Origin: JADGRF01 sp035274465
GTDB taxonomy: Bacteria > Myxococcota_A > Polyangia > Polyangiales > JAFGIB01
Direction: 5' to 3'
Assembly: GCA_035274465.1 (NCBI GenBank)
Contig: DATEOF010000229.1
Coordinates: 1 to 64,000 of the forward strand
Length of the DNA: 64,000 nucleotides
The notes below the pieces were generated by a model. It did no database searches and had not been told where the DNA came from. It was given only the letters and a program-made list of their open reading frames with translations. The position numbers were made by a program, and so were the translations under genes. Position 1 is the stretch's first letter; every line of letters begins with the position of its first letter. Shown here in pieces: positions 55,101 to 62,922 of this stretch.

Positions 55101-56239
55101 GCGATCTCGACGGCGTGAAGCAAGTCGCCGACCGCATGGCCGAGATGGCGCGCAAGGCGCCGGGCTGGCGCACCCAGCAGCTGCTGGCCAGTGGTTGCTT
55201 CGAACGCCTGCGCGGCGACCATGCAGCCGCGAAGGCGGCGCTCGAGGCGTGCCTCGAGCTGGCAAACCCGAACCTGCCTGCCCCGTGCTTCAGCAGCTGG
55301 GTCGCAGCAGCCGCGGCGTACGTGGGGGTGCTGGCCGAGCTCGATCTCGCGGACGAGGCCTGTCGCTTCGGTCTGGCGGCGCTCGAACAGTGCACGGCGC
55401 TCGGCATCGACGCGCGCTCGCACGATCTCGCGCGAGAGCTGGCACTGGCAGAAGCCAAGCTGGGCGAGTACGGGCGCGCCGCGCGCAGGCTCGACGCGCT
55501 GATCGAACGCCGCTCCGAGGTGCACGAGTCGCGGCGCGCCATCGATTACGAGGCGCGCGCGCGTGTGGCGATCCTGGCGCGCCACCCGGAGGCGGCAGCC
55601 CACTATGCGGCGCTGGTCACGCGCGCCTACGCGGGGATCGCAGGCACCGCGCCGGCGTTGCGCCACGGCCGCCTGCAAGAGGAGGCGCGCCGCGCCGGCA
55701 TCCAGCTCAGCCTGCCGCCCACCGAGTTCGACGAACACGTCCGCAGCGAACGCCCGGAGTCGGTCCCGCCGCCAACAGCTGCAACACCCGTTTGGTTGAA
55801 TGAGCCCACGCCGGCCGCGCGCGCCGAGCGCGCACTCGAGCTGTTGTGCAACGCCGCGCGCGCCAGCTCGGGACAGCTCTACTTCGTCAGCAGCGGACAG
55901 CTGCGGCGCGTGGCCGCGCGTGACATGCCGGCCGACGCCTCGCTCGATCAGTTTGCCGTCGGACACTTCGCCCAGCAGCTCGAAGATCTGGCGCTACGCA
56001 GCGTGATCACCCAGATGGGCGGCGCGCTCGGCGCGCTCGAGTCCGGCAGCTGGACCAGCCCGCGCGGAGCGAGCTACCGCATCGTGCTGCTCAAGTGCTT
56101 GTCGGGCAGCGCCATACTGCACGCGGGCCTCTGCGCCCTGCGCCTGGACGGCCCGTCCGCGCTAACGGCTGAAGCCAAGGAGCTAGCTACCGCGCTCGCA
56201 TCGCAGGCCATCGCCAGCGGCGACGCCGAGCCCCGCTGA
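52136..56239 (+). CDS. Giant Ser/Thr protein kinase with degenerate ATPase and TPR region (kinase 3)
   Basis: A 1367-residue protein. The kinase domain (about 27-280) has GRGGSAVVYRV, Lys57, LVHRDVTARN (Asp147), DFGAV (Asp165) and APE. An AAA/STAND-like region from about 297 has a P loop reading SAPGVGRS, with Arg in place of the catalytic Lys, and IAVDDAQRAD as Walker B. The remaining 900 residues are repeat-like, ending in a possible GAF-like domain (about 1220-1365). The kinase part is more similar to kinase 1 (11108-14842) than to kinase 2. ATG 52136 overlaps the stop of kinase 2. A frame open further upstream is not used because it overlaps kinase 2. Confidence 0.92.
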   Translation: MNRARTGRGATNFAAQPPAAGGRIGERYQVIEQLGRGGSAVVYRVRDQSSPRELALKQLLPEAANNREQSALFEREFHTLAQLSHPSVIEVYDFGVDRGGPFYTMELLDGGDLNTRGPLDVRTCCGLISQVCSSLSLLHARRLVHRDVTARNVRCTQDGRAKLIDFGAVAAFGPCRHSVGTPAFTAPEVVYRLSLDARTDLFSLGVTLYFALTRRLPFNARSFADLHEAWRDEPSPPSAHARDVPAALDTLVLELLHVDPTRRPRSASEVMHRLAAIAGLPAIEAELSHYLGTPALVGRDVEQRRFRQRLRAAVHGQGSALWIESAPGVGRSRLLDACVLDAKTQGATVLHVGGSAIAPAPFETAHRLVEQLLEVLPQAALESATDAGALECLFSPGESPQLLPLQALRADRRTLQAVMRGWLTAMYERQPLMIAVDDAQRADEASLALLSALAHAAEQSPVILTLSAETPLQSGAAAVLNVLRGQCVVMPLSPLTHEQTRELLESVLGNVPHLTLLAERIHEVSGGNPREAMALAQHLVDRQLIRHAAGDWILPAQLTLNDLPADAESALRARIALLPADALALARAHALTRGAGLRRADYVLLAESAAGGVDGALAALVRHELLRMEREVYSLSHAALRARLVADLTPVEHVTLQVRLAEWCARSGRPLLEEVHHWLQAGHAVHGLERLRPLLQLDHFELLGRSGMDAADVAATLAAAFQAALAERRPRREIHDIAQKLTLLSMVGEDELHERYGPAWLAQLERDSGLADYRAGDPAQPSSQRMLRALQRTAARFSNTPEPERVYAPDEALRCLTRYATGSAVIATRRHDAALSAALPKLLEPFADMSPRQHALWEVAQLSYETTFGARPERARARAQQLSSTLDEIPDLEPSYRESIRSALQYTEGALDVVLGTASLRARLAHAEHDLSQQVLAGYLGRLVCIYAGDAEGAERCRKQTEVLAVQASARPMFDAPLRLELPAYVHAGDLDGVKQVADRMAEMARKAPGWRTQQLLASGCFERLRGDHAAAKAALEACLELANPNLPAPCFSSWVAAAAAYVGVLAELDLADEACRFGLAALEQCTALGIDARSHDLARELALAEAKLGEYGRAARRLDALIERRSEVHESRRAIDYEARARVAILARHPEAAAHYAALVTRAYAGIAGTAPALRHGRLQEEARRAGIQLSLPPTEFDEHVRSERPESVPPPTAATPVWLNEPTPAARAERALELLCNAARASSGQLYFVSSGQLRRVAARDMPADASLDQFAVGHFAQQLEDLALRSVITQMGGALGALESGSWTSPRGASYRIVLLKCLSGSAILHAGLCALRLDGPSALTAEAKELATALASQAIASGDAEPR

Positions 56240-56243
56240 AGCG

Positions 56244-56528
56244 TCAGCGCGTTTCGACCGGAGCTGGGGACGGTAACTCCTTGGGCCCGAACTTACGCCG
56301 CAGAAGCCACGCCAGGATCGGCATGGTCACGCCGCCGATGGCTGCACCCCACAACTGCGTGCGGATCAGCAAACTCGAGGTGTTATGGACCAGCTCGACG
56401 CACTGGCACATGGCATCCTTGGCACCAGTCGACGCCAGCAGGGTCTGAAGCACGGTCGGCGCGATCAAGGTCGCGATCACCGAGCCGATGAACGAACCCA
56501 CGATTGCCCACGTCACGATTCGACGCAT
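56244..56528 (-). CDS. Small two-helix membrane protein
   Basis: A 94-residue protein with two hydrophobic helices (TWAIVGSFIGSVIATLIAPTVL and LWGAAIGGVTMPILAWLL) and a short loop with CQC between them. It ends with a basic and Pro-rich tail. No family is recognised; the size and composition suggest a small inner-membrane protein. AGGAGG lies six bases before ATG 56528. It is convergent with kinase 3, with 4 bp between stops. Confidence 0.7.
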   Translation of the reverse strand: MRRIVTWAIVGSFIGSVIATLIAPTVLQTLLASTGAKDAMCQCVELVHNTSSLLIRTQLWGAAIGGVTMPILAWLLRRKFGPKELPSPAPVETR

Positions 56529-56689
56529 GGGAAAGCCTCCTGGGGACGGGACGTTAGCCGACTGTGCCCCGACAAGCGAATGACAAGCGTCCAACAAAAC
56601 CATTCGCGCCAACGCCTCGAGTATATCAACGTGGGCTTTAGCTCGATTGGGGCCGCGCGACGCCCCAGCGCAGCACGAGGAGACGAGCC

Positions 56690-58033
56690 ATGACACTCAG
56701 AAAACAGATCATTTTGTGTGCTTCGGCGCTCGCCCTCGCGGCGTGCAGCGGGGGCGCGGCGAACCCGATGGGTCCGACCACGGCCCCCGACCAGACGAAC
56801 CCCCAAACGGGGACGCCTACACAGACTCCAGCGACGGGCACACCCGCGCAGACGCCGGCCGCGATGAGTCCGACGACCACCACCGGTCAGTCGCCGATGA
56901 TGCAGCCGAGCGCGCCCGTCAACGGTGCGGCCGGCAGCCCGGCCATCATGCCGATGGCGAAGCCGACCGAGCCCACGATGCCCGTCGACGGGGCCAACAA
57001 GCCCGACGTCAAGCCGGCCGACACCTGCACGGATCGCAAGGTCTCGTACACCAAGCCGTGCCACAGCGATCCCGACCCCTGCAATCTGAAGAGCGGCTTC
57101 CTCGGCGATGAGTACTGCCTGAAGCCGCCCGCGGAAGGGGAAGGCATCCAGATCCACATCGGCCCCAAGGACTACAAGAACATGGCCGACGTGAACAAGT
57201 ACATCATCAAGGATGGCGAGGAGTTCAACAACTCCGTCATCGGCAACATCCCGCTCACAGAGAAGAAGTACTTCAACCGGATCACCGTGCAGATGCGGCC
57301 CGGATCGCATCACTGGATCTCAACGGTCGTCAGCGGCAAGCCACCCGAAGTGTTCAGCCCGGACACCGGCTGCGGTGGCGCGAGCTCCGTCGGCAGCCTC
57401 GGCGGTGGACAGAACCTGATCTACGACAACCCGCCCGGCGGCAAGCCTGCGCCGGAGAACGAGGGGCTCGGTCGCACGGTGGAAGGCAACACCAGCCTGT
57501 GCATGAACCTCCACGCCTATAACTTCAGCGACAAGCCGCAGCTGCGTGAGATGTGGATCAACATCTACTTCGTCGACGAGGCGAAGGTCACGCAAAAGGC
57601 GAGCGGCATCGGCTTCGTGGGCGGGCTCGGCCTCTCGCTGCCGCCCGGTCAGAACAAAGAGCAGACCTACACCGCGAACATCACCGGCAACGGCCGCATC
57701 ATCCAGCTGTTCGGTCACCGGCACGTCTGGACCCCGCGCTTCGCCGTGTGGCTGAACGAACGCTTGATCTACGACTCGTGGAGCTGGCAGGAGTCGGTGA
57801 CGTTCAACTACGACAGCTTGACCATGAACCCGGCGATCAACACGGCGGCCAAGATCGATGGCGCAGTCAGCGGCATCATCGACGTGAAGGCCGGCGACAA
57901 GCTGAAGTTCACCTGCTTCGTCGAGAACAAGTCGGACACGACCCTGCGCTTCTCGAACGAGCTCTACGGCGGCGAGATGTGCAACCTCTGGGGTAGCGCA
58001 GTCGGCGTAGCCATCAACGGCAACGGCTTCTAG
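56690..58033 (+). CDS. PHM/DBH-like type II copper monooxygenase lipoprotein
   Basis: A 447-residue lipoprotein (LAAC, Cys19) with a Pro/Thr-rich linker (about 25-110). The body matches copper type II, ascorbate-dependent monooxygenases such as peptidylglycine alpha-hydroxylating monooxygenase. All six copper ligands can be placed: His207, His208 (GSHHW) and His275 (LHAYN) for one copper, and His343, His345 (GHRHVW) and Met430 (GGEMCNL) for the other. The spacing is close to that of PHM. It should act in the periplasm or on the surface; substrate unknown. ATG 56690 has GAGGAG upstream. A terminator follows the gene, and a CxxCH lipoprotein gene lies downstream. Confidence 0.85.
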   Translation: MTLRKQIILCASALALAACSGGAANPMGPTTAPDQTNPQTGTPTQTPATGTPAQTPAAMSPTTTTGQSPMMQPSAPVNGAAGSPAIMPMAKPTEPTMPVDGANKPDVKPADTCTDRKVSYTKPCHSDPDPCNLKSGFLGDEYCLKPPAEGEGIQIHIGPKDYKNMADVNKYIIKDGEEFNNSVIGNIPLTEKKYFNRITVQMRPGSHHWISTVVSGKPPEVFSPDTGCGGASSVGSLGGGQNLIYDNPPGGKPAPENEGLGRTVEGNTSLCMNLHAYNFSDKPQLREMWINIYFVDEAKVTQKASGIGFVGGLGLSLPPGQNKEQTYTANITGNGRIIQLFGHRHVWTPRFAVWLNERLIYDSWSWQESVTFNYDSLTMNPAINTAAKIDGAVSGIIDVKAGDKLKFTCFVENKSDTTLRFSNELYGGEMCNLWGSAVGVAINGNGF

Positions 58034-58065
58034 GTCGATCTCCCTCCAACTGTCACTCATCCAAG

Positions 58066-58097
58066 ACGCGCCGGTTCCCGCCGGCGCGTTTTTCTTT
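58066..58097 (+). terminator. Rho-independent terminator after the copper monooxygenase gene
   Basis: A perfect 9-bp GC-rich stem (58066-58074 with 58081-58089) with a six-base loop is followed by a T-rich tract interrupted by one C (58089-58097). It lies 33 bp after the stop codon and should separate this transcript from the next gene. Confidence 0.85.
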
Positions 58098-58139
58098 GCT
58101 GCTCTTGCCAAGCGGCCTTCCGGACCCACGTCTGAGGTC

Positions 58140-59462
58140 ATGGGCTGGTTGCGAATTGCGATCTGTGGGGCGTTGTTGTGCAGCGGCTGCGGCGACGCGG
58201 TGAGCTCGAACACCGCAGCCGTCATGCTGCGTTCGGATGTGGCACCCGTGACCCGGGCCGAGGATGCGCTTCCCGGCGTGTTCATCCCACCCTTCGAGGA
58301 TTGTCGGGACGGGGTATGCACGAATGTCGCGATCTCGGGCTGCACCGAGGCAGGCAGGTACTTCCCCGAGGTCGCGTCGTGCGAGGTCGTGCGCACGCAG
58401 CGGCCCTTCTGGCCCGAGGCGCCGGCGGCCGAGCCGCGCAGCGATGATCCGAGGCTGGCCGATCCGGCATTCATGGAAGAGCTCGCCTGGATGACCCAAC
58501 AGGTCGAGGCCAGCGCGTGTACCTGTTGCCATGACAGTCAGACTAACGACGGTCTGACAGGCCAGTGGGACATCCGGCACGGGCCGATTTGGCTGGATAC
58601 GCTGTCGAACTCCGGCCTGGCGTTGTTCGTGGGGCTGGCCGATTCGTCCTCGCTGGGCGCGTACCCGAGCAGCAAGAACCACGGTTTCGATCGCATGCGC
58701 ACGGGCATCCCGACCACGGACACCGCGCGCATGCAGGCGTTCCTGATGCGAGAGCTCGAGCGGCGCGGCATCAGCGAGGCGCAGGCGCGCGCCGTACCTC
58801 CGTTCGGCGGACCGATCTACGCCAACCGCATCGCAAAGCCGGATGCCTGCGCAGACCACGGCTTCGGCATCGACCCGGAGCTCGCGGTGCACTTCGGCCC
58901 GACCGCGGCGCGCTACGTGTACGTGCTCGACGAGAAATCAGCGAACCCCGGCGTACCGCCAAACCTCGACCTGCCCGAGGGCACGTTGTGGCGCCTGGAC
59001 GTGCTGCCATCTGCCGCTGCCGTCGCGAGCGGCCTGCGCTACGGCGAGACGCCGCGCGGTAGCTTTCAAGCGCAACCCGAGCGCGGTGCGGCGCCGGAGC
59101 TCGAGAAGGGCAAGCGCTACCACCTCTACGCGCTGCGCGACGTGGGTGTGCCGCTCGCGAACTGCGTGTTCGAGTTCGGCGCTCCGGTCATGGCGCCACC
59201 AGCTGCAACCAAGCCACCTCCGTCGACTGCGCCTGCCGCCAACAGCTGCGAGCTCCCGCTGGACGGCTTCGGGGCCGAGTGCAAGACCGACGCCGATTGC
59301 CCGTGCGGCGCCGACTACTGCGCGCTGATGCCCGGGCAGACGAAGGGAGTCTGCACGGTGACCGGCTGCAAGGAGCAGCCCGAGCGCTGCCCGAAGGGCT
59401 GGAATTGCCTGGACTTGTCTGCGTTTGCGCCCGGCCTCCCGTCGATCTGCACGTCGGGCTGA
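58140..59462 (+). CDS. Lipoprotein with CxxCH haem motif and Cys-rich C-terminus
   Basis: A 440-residue lipoprotein (LLCSGC). Around residue 123 is ACTCCHDSQ, a CxxCH haem-attachment motif, within a helical region that also has MTQQVEAS and WDIRHGPIW. A beta-rich central part and a Pro/Ala linker lead to a C-terminal Cys-rich module (CKTDADCPCGADYC). It could be a one-haem cytochrome-type electron carrier at the outer membrane. Bacterial PHM-like proteins often come with such haem motifs, and the PHM-like lipoprotein gene is directly upstream, so it may donate electrons to it. That is inference; a terminator separates the two transcripts. Confidence 0.75.
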   Translation: MGWLRIAICGALLCSGCGDAVSSNTAAVMLRSDVAPVTRAEDALPGVFIPPFEDCRDGVCTNVAISGCTEAGRYFPEVASCEVVRTQRPFWPEAPAAEPRSDDPRLADPAFMEELAWMTQQVEASACTCCHDSQTNDGLTGQWDIRHGPIWLDTLSNSGLALFVGLADSSSLGAYPSSKNHGFDRMRTGIPTTDTARMQAFLMRELERRGISEAQARAVPPFGGPIYANRIAKPDACADHGFGIDPELAVHFGPTAARYVYVLDEKSANPGVPPNLDLPEGTLWRLDVLPSAAAVASGLRYGETPRGSFQAQPERGAAPELEKGKRYHLYALRDVGVPLANCVFEFGAPVMAPPAATKPPPSTAPAANSCELPLDGFGAECKTDADCPCGADYCALMPGQTKGVCTVTGCKEQPERCPKGWNCLDLSAFAPGLPSICTSG

Positions 59463-59479
59463 GAAATCCTCTTCCAATT

Positions 59480-59498
59480 GATAATGAATATCGATATC
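59480..59498 (+). promoter_or_regulatory. Fur box
   Basis: GATAATGAATATCGATATC matches the 19-base Fur consensus at 15 positions, in an AT-rich island of an otherwise GC-rich genome. It lies 22 bp before ATG 59521 of a MxcI-like lipoprotein gene, well placed to block transcription when iron is plentiful. Confidence 0.7.
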
Positions 59499-59520
59499 AG
59501 CTGGGTCCAGGAGTACCCAG

Positions 59521-60750
59521 ATGAGATCGCTTACGCCCGTGCTCGTGGTCGGCCTGTGGGCCGCCCTGGTTGGTTGTGAAGAGGCCGAGAAGAACAGCAA
59601 GCCACCCGCAGTGAGCGGCAGCAGCCACTACGTGCTGGGCTCGGTCGTGATCGATGCGGACGACGCCCGCACTACGTACGTGCAGGCGATCGACTCGCTC
59701 GACGACGGCCCCTTCGACAACAGCTCCGCGATCGAGCTGCCGGGCAACGGTGTGATCCTCGCCGATGAGAGCAACTTCTACGTGGGCCTGGCCGAGGAGC
59801 CGACCTGGGTGCGCTACACGCTGGACGAGCACGGTGAGATCGAGGAGACCGGGCGGCTGAGTCTCGCGAACTTCGGCGTGAGCAGCATCGACTACGGCAA
59901 CGTGCTGGTGGACGAGCGCACGGCGGTGTCGGTGTTGAGCGATCCGCCGCTGGCCGTGATCTGGGATCCAGCCAAGATGATCATCAAGGGTGAGGTCGAG
60001 CTGAACCAACTCGAGCGCGAGGGCTACGAGCTCGAGGTGTGGACGACAGTGGCGCACGAGGGTCGCGTCTACATTCCCGGTCGGTGGGCGGACTGGGACG
60101 GCGCTCGCGTCTATCCGGAAGTCTCGACGACCATCCTGGATCCCAAGGCGATGAAGGTGCTCGGCACGGCCCGAGACGAACGCTGCACGAGCGGCGGACG
60201 CGTGGTGTTCGACGAAGCGGGCTACGGCTACGTGATGGGCGACGGCCGCAACTACTCGAACAAGATGTTTGCCAACGCGGCCGGCGAGCCCGCACCAGCC
60301 GACAACTGCTTGCTGCGCATTGCGCCCGGCGCGACCGACTACGACGAGGACTATTTCTACACCATCCCCTCGCTCACCGGCGGCCTCGAGTCGATCACCG
60401 AGCTCGACACCGCAGCCCAGGGCACGGGCGTCGGCTTCTCCAAGATGTTCTATCCCGACAAGCTCCCGCAGGACGTGGAGCCGGTCGACTTCGCGTTTTG
60501 GGAGGAATCCGCGCACAAGATGTGGCGAATCGAGCTGAGCGATCCACCGACCGCGAAAGAGGTCGACGACATCCCGTTCGCGGCGATCGGCTTCGACGGC
60601 AGCGCGGTGGACGGGTTGCTCTACTCGGGCGAGAGCGGCGACGGCGGCGGCCACAGCGTGATCTACGAGATCGACCCCGACACCAACCGCGCTCGGCGCC
60701 GCTTCGAGATGGTCGGCTACTTCTACGGCCTGTTCGAGCTCGGGCGCTGA
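59521..60750 (+). CDS. MxcI-like lipoprotein, probable iron-regulated beta-propeller
   Basis: A 409-residue lipoprotein (ALVGC) with a propeller-like body: repeated strand clusters such as NFYVGLAEEPTWVRYTLD, YGYVMGDGRNYSN and HKMWRIELSD. It resembles the MxcI proteins that accompany myxochelin siderophore genes in myxobacteria; this assignment is from memory of the family and not certain. MxcI-like proteins are thought to sit on the cell surface and assist iron uptake. AGGAG lies before ATG 59521. A Fur box overlaps the promoter region, supporting an iron role. No siderophore synthesis or TonB genes are adjacent in the window. Confidence 0.75.
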   Translation: MRSLTPVLVVGLWAALVGCEEAEKNSKPPAVSGSSHYVLGSVVIDADDARTTYVQAIDSLDDGPFDNSSAIELPGNGVILADESNFYVGLAEEPTWVRYTLDEHGEIEETGRLSLANFGVSSIDYGNVLVDERTAVSVLSDPPLAVIWDPAKMIIKGEVELNQLEREGYELEVWTTVAHEGRVYIPGRWADWDGARVYPEVSTTILDPKAMKVLGTARDERCTSGGRVVFDEAGYGYVMGDGRNYSNKMFANAAGEPAPADNCLLRIAPGATDYDEDYFYTIPSLTGGLESITELDTAAQGTGVGFSKMFYPDKLPQDVEPVDFAFWEESAHKMWRIELSDPPTAKEVDDIPFAAIGFDGSAVDGLLYSGESGDGGGHSVIYEIDPDTNRARRRFEMVGYFYGLFELGR

Positions 60751-62076
60751 TCACTCCGGGCCCAGCTGCTCGCAGCTACCAGCGGCACACACCTTGGGGC
60801 TCTTGCAGTCGAGGTCGACCTTGCAGCGATCGGGCGGAGTATCGCAGGCCTTGCCCGCGCCACCCGATCGCACGACGGCCGCGTCGTAGTGCATGCGCTG
60901 GCTGCCGGTCGCGAGGTACGAACCCACGAACAGCGATCCCCACAGGTCCTGGACGCCGGTGACCATCACCCTCGAGCGCGGAGCGTAGAGGTTGGCCGCG
61001 AAGACCTGCGAGCCGGTGAGCGCGATGTCGCCCGTACCGCCGACGTAGAAGCGCACGGCCGCGGGTCGCGCCGGCGAGCCTATCCCGCCCACACCCGTGA
61101 TCAGCAGGTTTCCGCTCACGAACACGTCGAGCTCCCCAAAGGCGCCGACATCGACACCGAAGCTGCCGGTGATCGTCAGATCGCCGTCGACGTACAGCGC
61201 CGTGTGACCCGTGACCTTCAGCGTGTTGATCCCGATGATCGTCGTAGGCCCGAACGCGAAGGGCCCGCAGCCGAGCTCGCGCGTGCCGCCCGTGCCCAGC
61301 TGGAACAGCGCGCCGGGCTTGCCGCCCAACCCGCTCACCCCAGCCTCGACGATCGCCTCGACGTCGAGCACGTCGCCCTCCCCGCACGCACACGGCTTGG
61401 CGATCTGGAACGAGCGCTGGAACAGCTGGCCGCCGACGCTCATGCCCGTCATCGGGTTGCCCGGCGTCTGGTACACGTCGCCCGCGACGCTGGAGAAGCC
61501 GAGCACCGAGATCGCACCGTTCACCCAGAGATCGCGGCCGAATTCGATGTTGGCTCCCGTGACGACCAGGTTCGAATTGGTCTCGAAGTTGCCGTCCACC
61601 CGGTACGAGGCGCTGGTGATCGGCGACATGCCGCGACCGGCCACGATCAGCGAACCTCCGATCTCGGCGATCCCGGTCGTGGTGAGCTCGCCGTTGACCC
61701 CGACACTGGCGCTGGCAGGCCGCCCGGAAGCGCCCGAGTCCAGCGCGTCGATGCTGAAGTTGCCGGTGAAGATCGCGTCATTGCAGCTGCACAGACCGTG
61801 CTCGAAGACGCGACTCGGGCTGCCCGCACCGCACTTCGAAGCAGCGCCCGGGAGGCCGACGCCGGCAGGCAGCGCGGGGCCGGCCGGGCAGGAGTCCTTC
61901 GCGTCTGCGACCGGAGGTTGGACCGGATCCTGGCGCGCCGTCGTGGCTCGCGCGGAAGGCGCGCCGCTCCCGGCTGCAATGGCGCTCGGCAGATCGCCGC
62001 CTTCGCGTTCGGCCGCGCAGGCCGCCACGAGCGCACAACAACACAACACACATCGACTGGAGCTGGAGTTCCTCAT
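60751..62076 (-). CDS. Beta-rich surface lipoprotein of unknown function
   Basis: A 441-residue lipoprotein (LVAAC). After a polar linker the chain is a long series of short beta strands with Gly/Asn/Ser turns (GNFSIDALDSG, GGSLIVAGRGM, VDGDLTITGSF), a pattern like a bactofilin- or pilus-type beta-helix. A CACGEGD segment sits mid-chain, and the C-terminus ends in a small Cys-rich module (CKVDLDCKSPKVC). No catalytic motif is seen. It may be a structural or adhesive surface protein. ATG 62076 is chosen; the frame is open further upstream. It is convergent with the MxcI-like gene, the stops being adjacent. Confidence 0.75.
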   Translation of the reverse strand: MRNSSSSRCVLCCCALVAACAAEREGGDLPSAIAAGSGAPSARATTARQDPVQPPVADAKDSCPAGPALPAGVGLPGAASKCGAGSPSRVFEHGLCSCNDAIFTGNFSIDALDSGASGRPASASVGVNGELTTTGIAEIGGSLIVAGRGMSPITSASYRVDGNFETNSNLVVTGANIEFGRDLWVNGAISVLGFSSVAGDVYQTPGNPMTGMSVGGQLFQRSFQIAKPCACGEGDVLDVEAIVEAGVSGLGGKPGALFQLGTGGTRELGCGPFAFGPTTIIGINTLKVTGHTALYVDGDLTITGSFGVDVGAFGELDVFVSGNLLITGVGGIGSPARPAAVRFYVGGTGDIALTGSQVFAANLYAPRSRVMVTGVQDLWGSLFVGSYLATGSQRMHYDAAVVRSGGAGKACDTPPDRCKVDLDCKSPKVCAAGSCEQLGPE

Positions 62077-62123
62077 GCCCCAGAGCGCGCGAACCCGGCT
62101 CGATCCGTCACTCGATGCGCAGT

Positions 62124-62915
62124 TTACTTGCGCTCGCCCTGGTCGTTCGCCGACGTAGCCCCGGGTTTGGTCACCGGACACTCCCAGCCGTCGTAGTCGC
62201 CCTCGTGCTGCTCGGCCAGCTCCGACAGCGCCTCGGTCAGCCCGTTGACCGCTTCCCATTCGGCCGTGTCTTCCCGCATGAACTGCAGCCCGTGCGGCAG
62301 CTCGACCTCGGTGTCGCTCTGGAGGTTCTCGCCGACCACGTTGAATCCGTGCTCGGCGATCGCGAGCGCGAAGCTCGCCCGCGCCACGGGCGTCGGAAAA
62401 TATGCCCAGTGATCGATCCGCCTCGGCAAGCTAGCCCGATCCCCGTGCTCGGCGAGCTTTTCGACCACGTGGCGATTCTGGATGCGCGCCAGGTCGGTCG
62501 GCCCGGGATAGAGCAGCTCGAGATAGAGCTTCCACTCCGCGTCTTCGCGCGATCCGAGCTCGAAGCGATACGCCGGGAAGCGCGCCAGCACCTCGCGCAC
62601 GCAGGCTTCGAAGCCCTCCGCGGTCGGCGCGTAGTAGTAGAGCTCGCGGCGCGCGGAGCCGGTTATCCGCCCCACAAATGCAGCACCACAGGCCTGGTCG
62701 AGCGCGGGATGCAACACATCCTCGATCGCGTGCAACGTCGGCGCTTCTTCTCCGCTGGACAAACCGTCCTCGCGCGGCGCGTTCATGTGCAGCCACAGCC
62801 ACAGCACCTGGCTGCGGCCGGGAACCGGCGCCTCGGCTCGAACACCCAGATCCACGAACAGCGAGCTCGGCGCCTCGTTCACCCGTGCAAAATAGAAATC
62901 CCAAGCGTCCGACAT
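62124..62915 (-). CDS. DUF695/RraB-like protein
   Basis: A 263-residue cytoplasmic protein. The N-terminal half (WDFYFARVNEAPSSLFVDLG, then ELYYYAPTAEGFEACVREVL) matches DUF695. The C-terminal half (LARIQNRHVVEKLAEHGDRA, IDHWAYFPTPVARASFALAIAEHGF) matches the RraB family, which in E. coli inhibits RNase E. GGAGGAG lies nine bases before ATG 62915. It starts 7 bp after the stop of the NtrC-family regulator, so the two are an operon. A role in RNA-decay control is plausible but the regulator link is inferred. Confidence 0.85.
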   Translation of the reverse strand: MSDAWDFYFARVNEAPSSLFVDLGVRAEAPVPGRSQVLWLWLHMNAPREDGLSSGEEAPTLHAIEDVLHPALDQACGAAFVGRITGSARRELYYYAPTAEGFEACVREVLARFPAYRFELGSREDAEWKLYLELLYPGPTDLARIQNRHVVEKLAEHGDRASLPRRIDHWAYFPTPVARASFALAIAEHGFNVVGENLQSDTEVELPHGLQFMREDTAEWEAVNGLTEALSELAEQHEGDYDGWECPVTKPGATSANDQGERK

Positions 62916-62922
62916 GTTCTGC

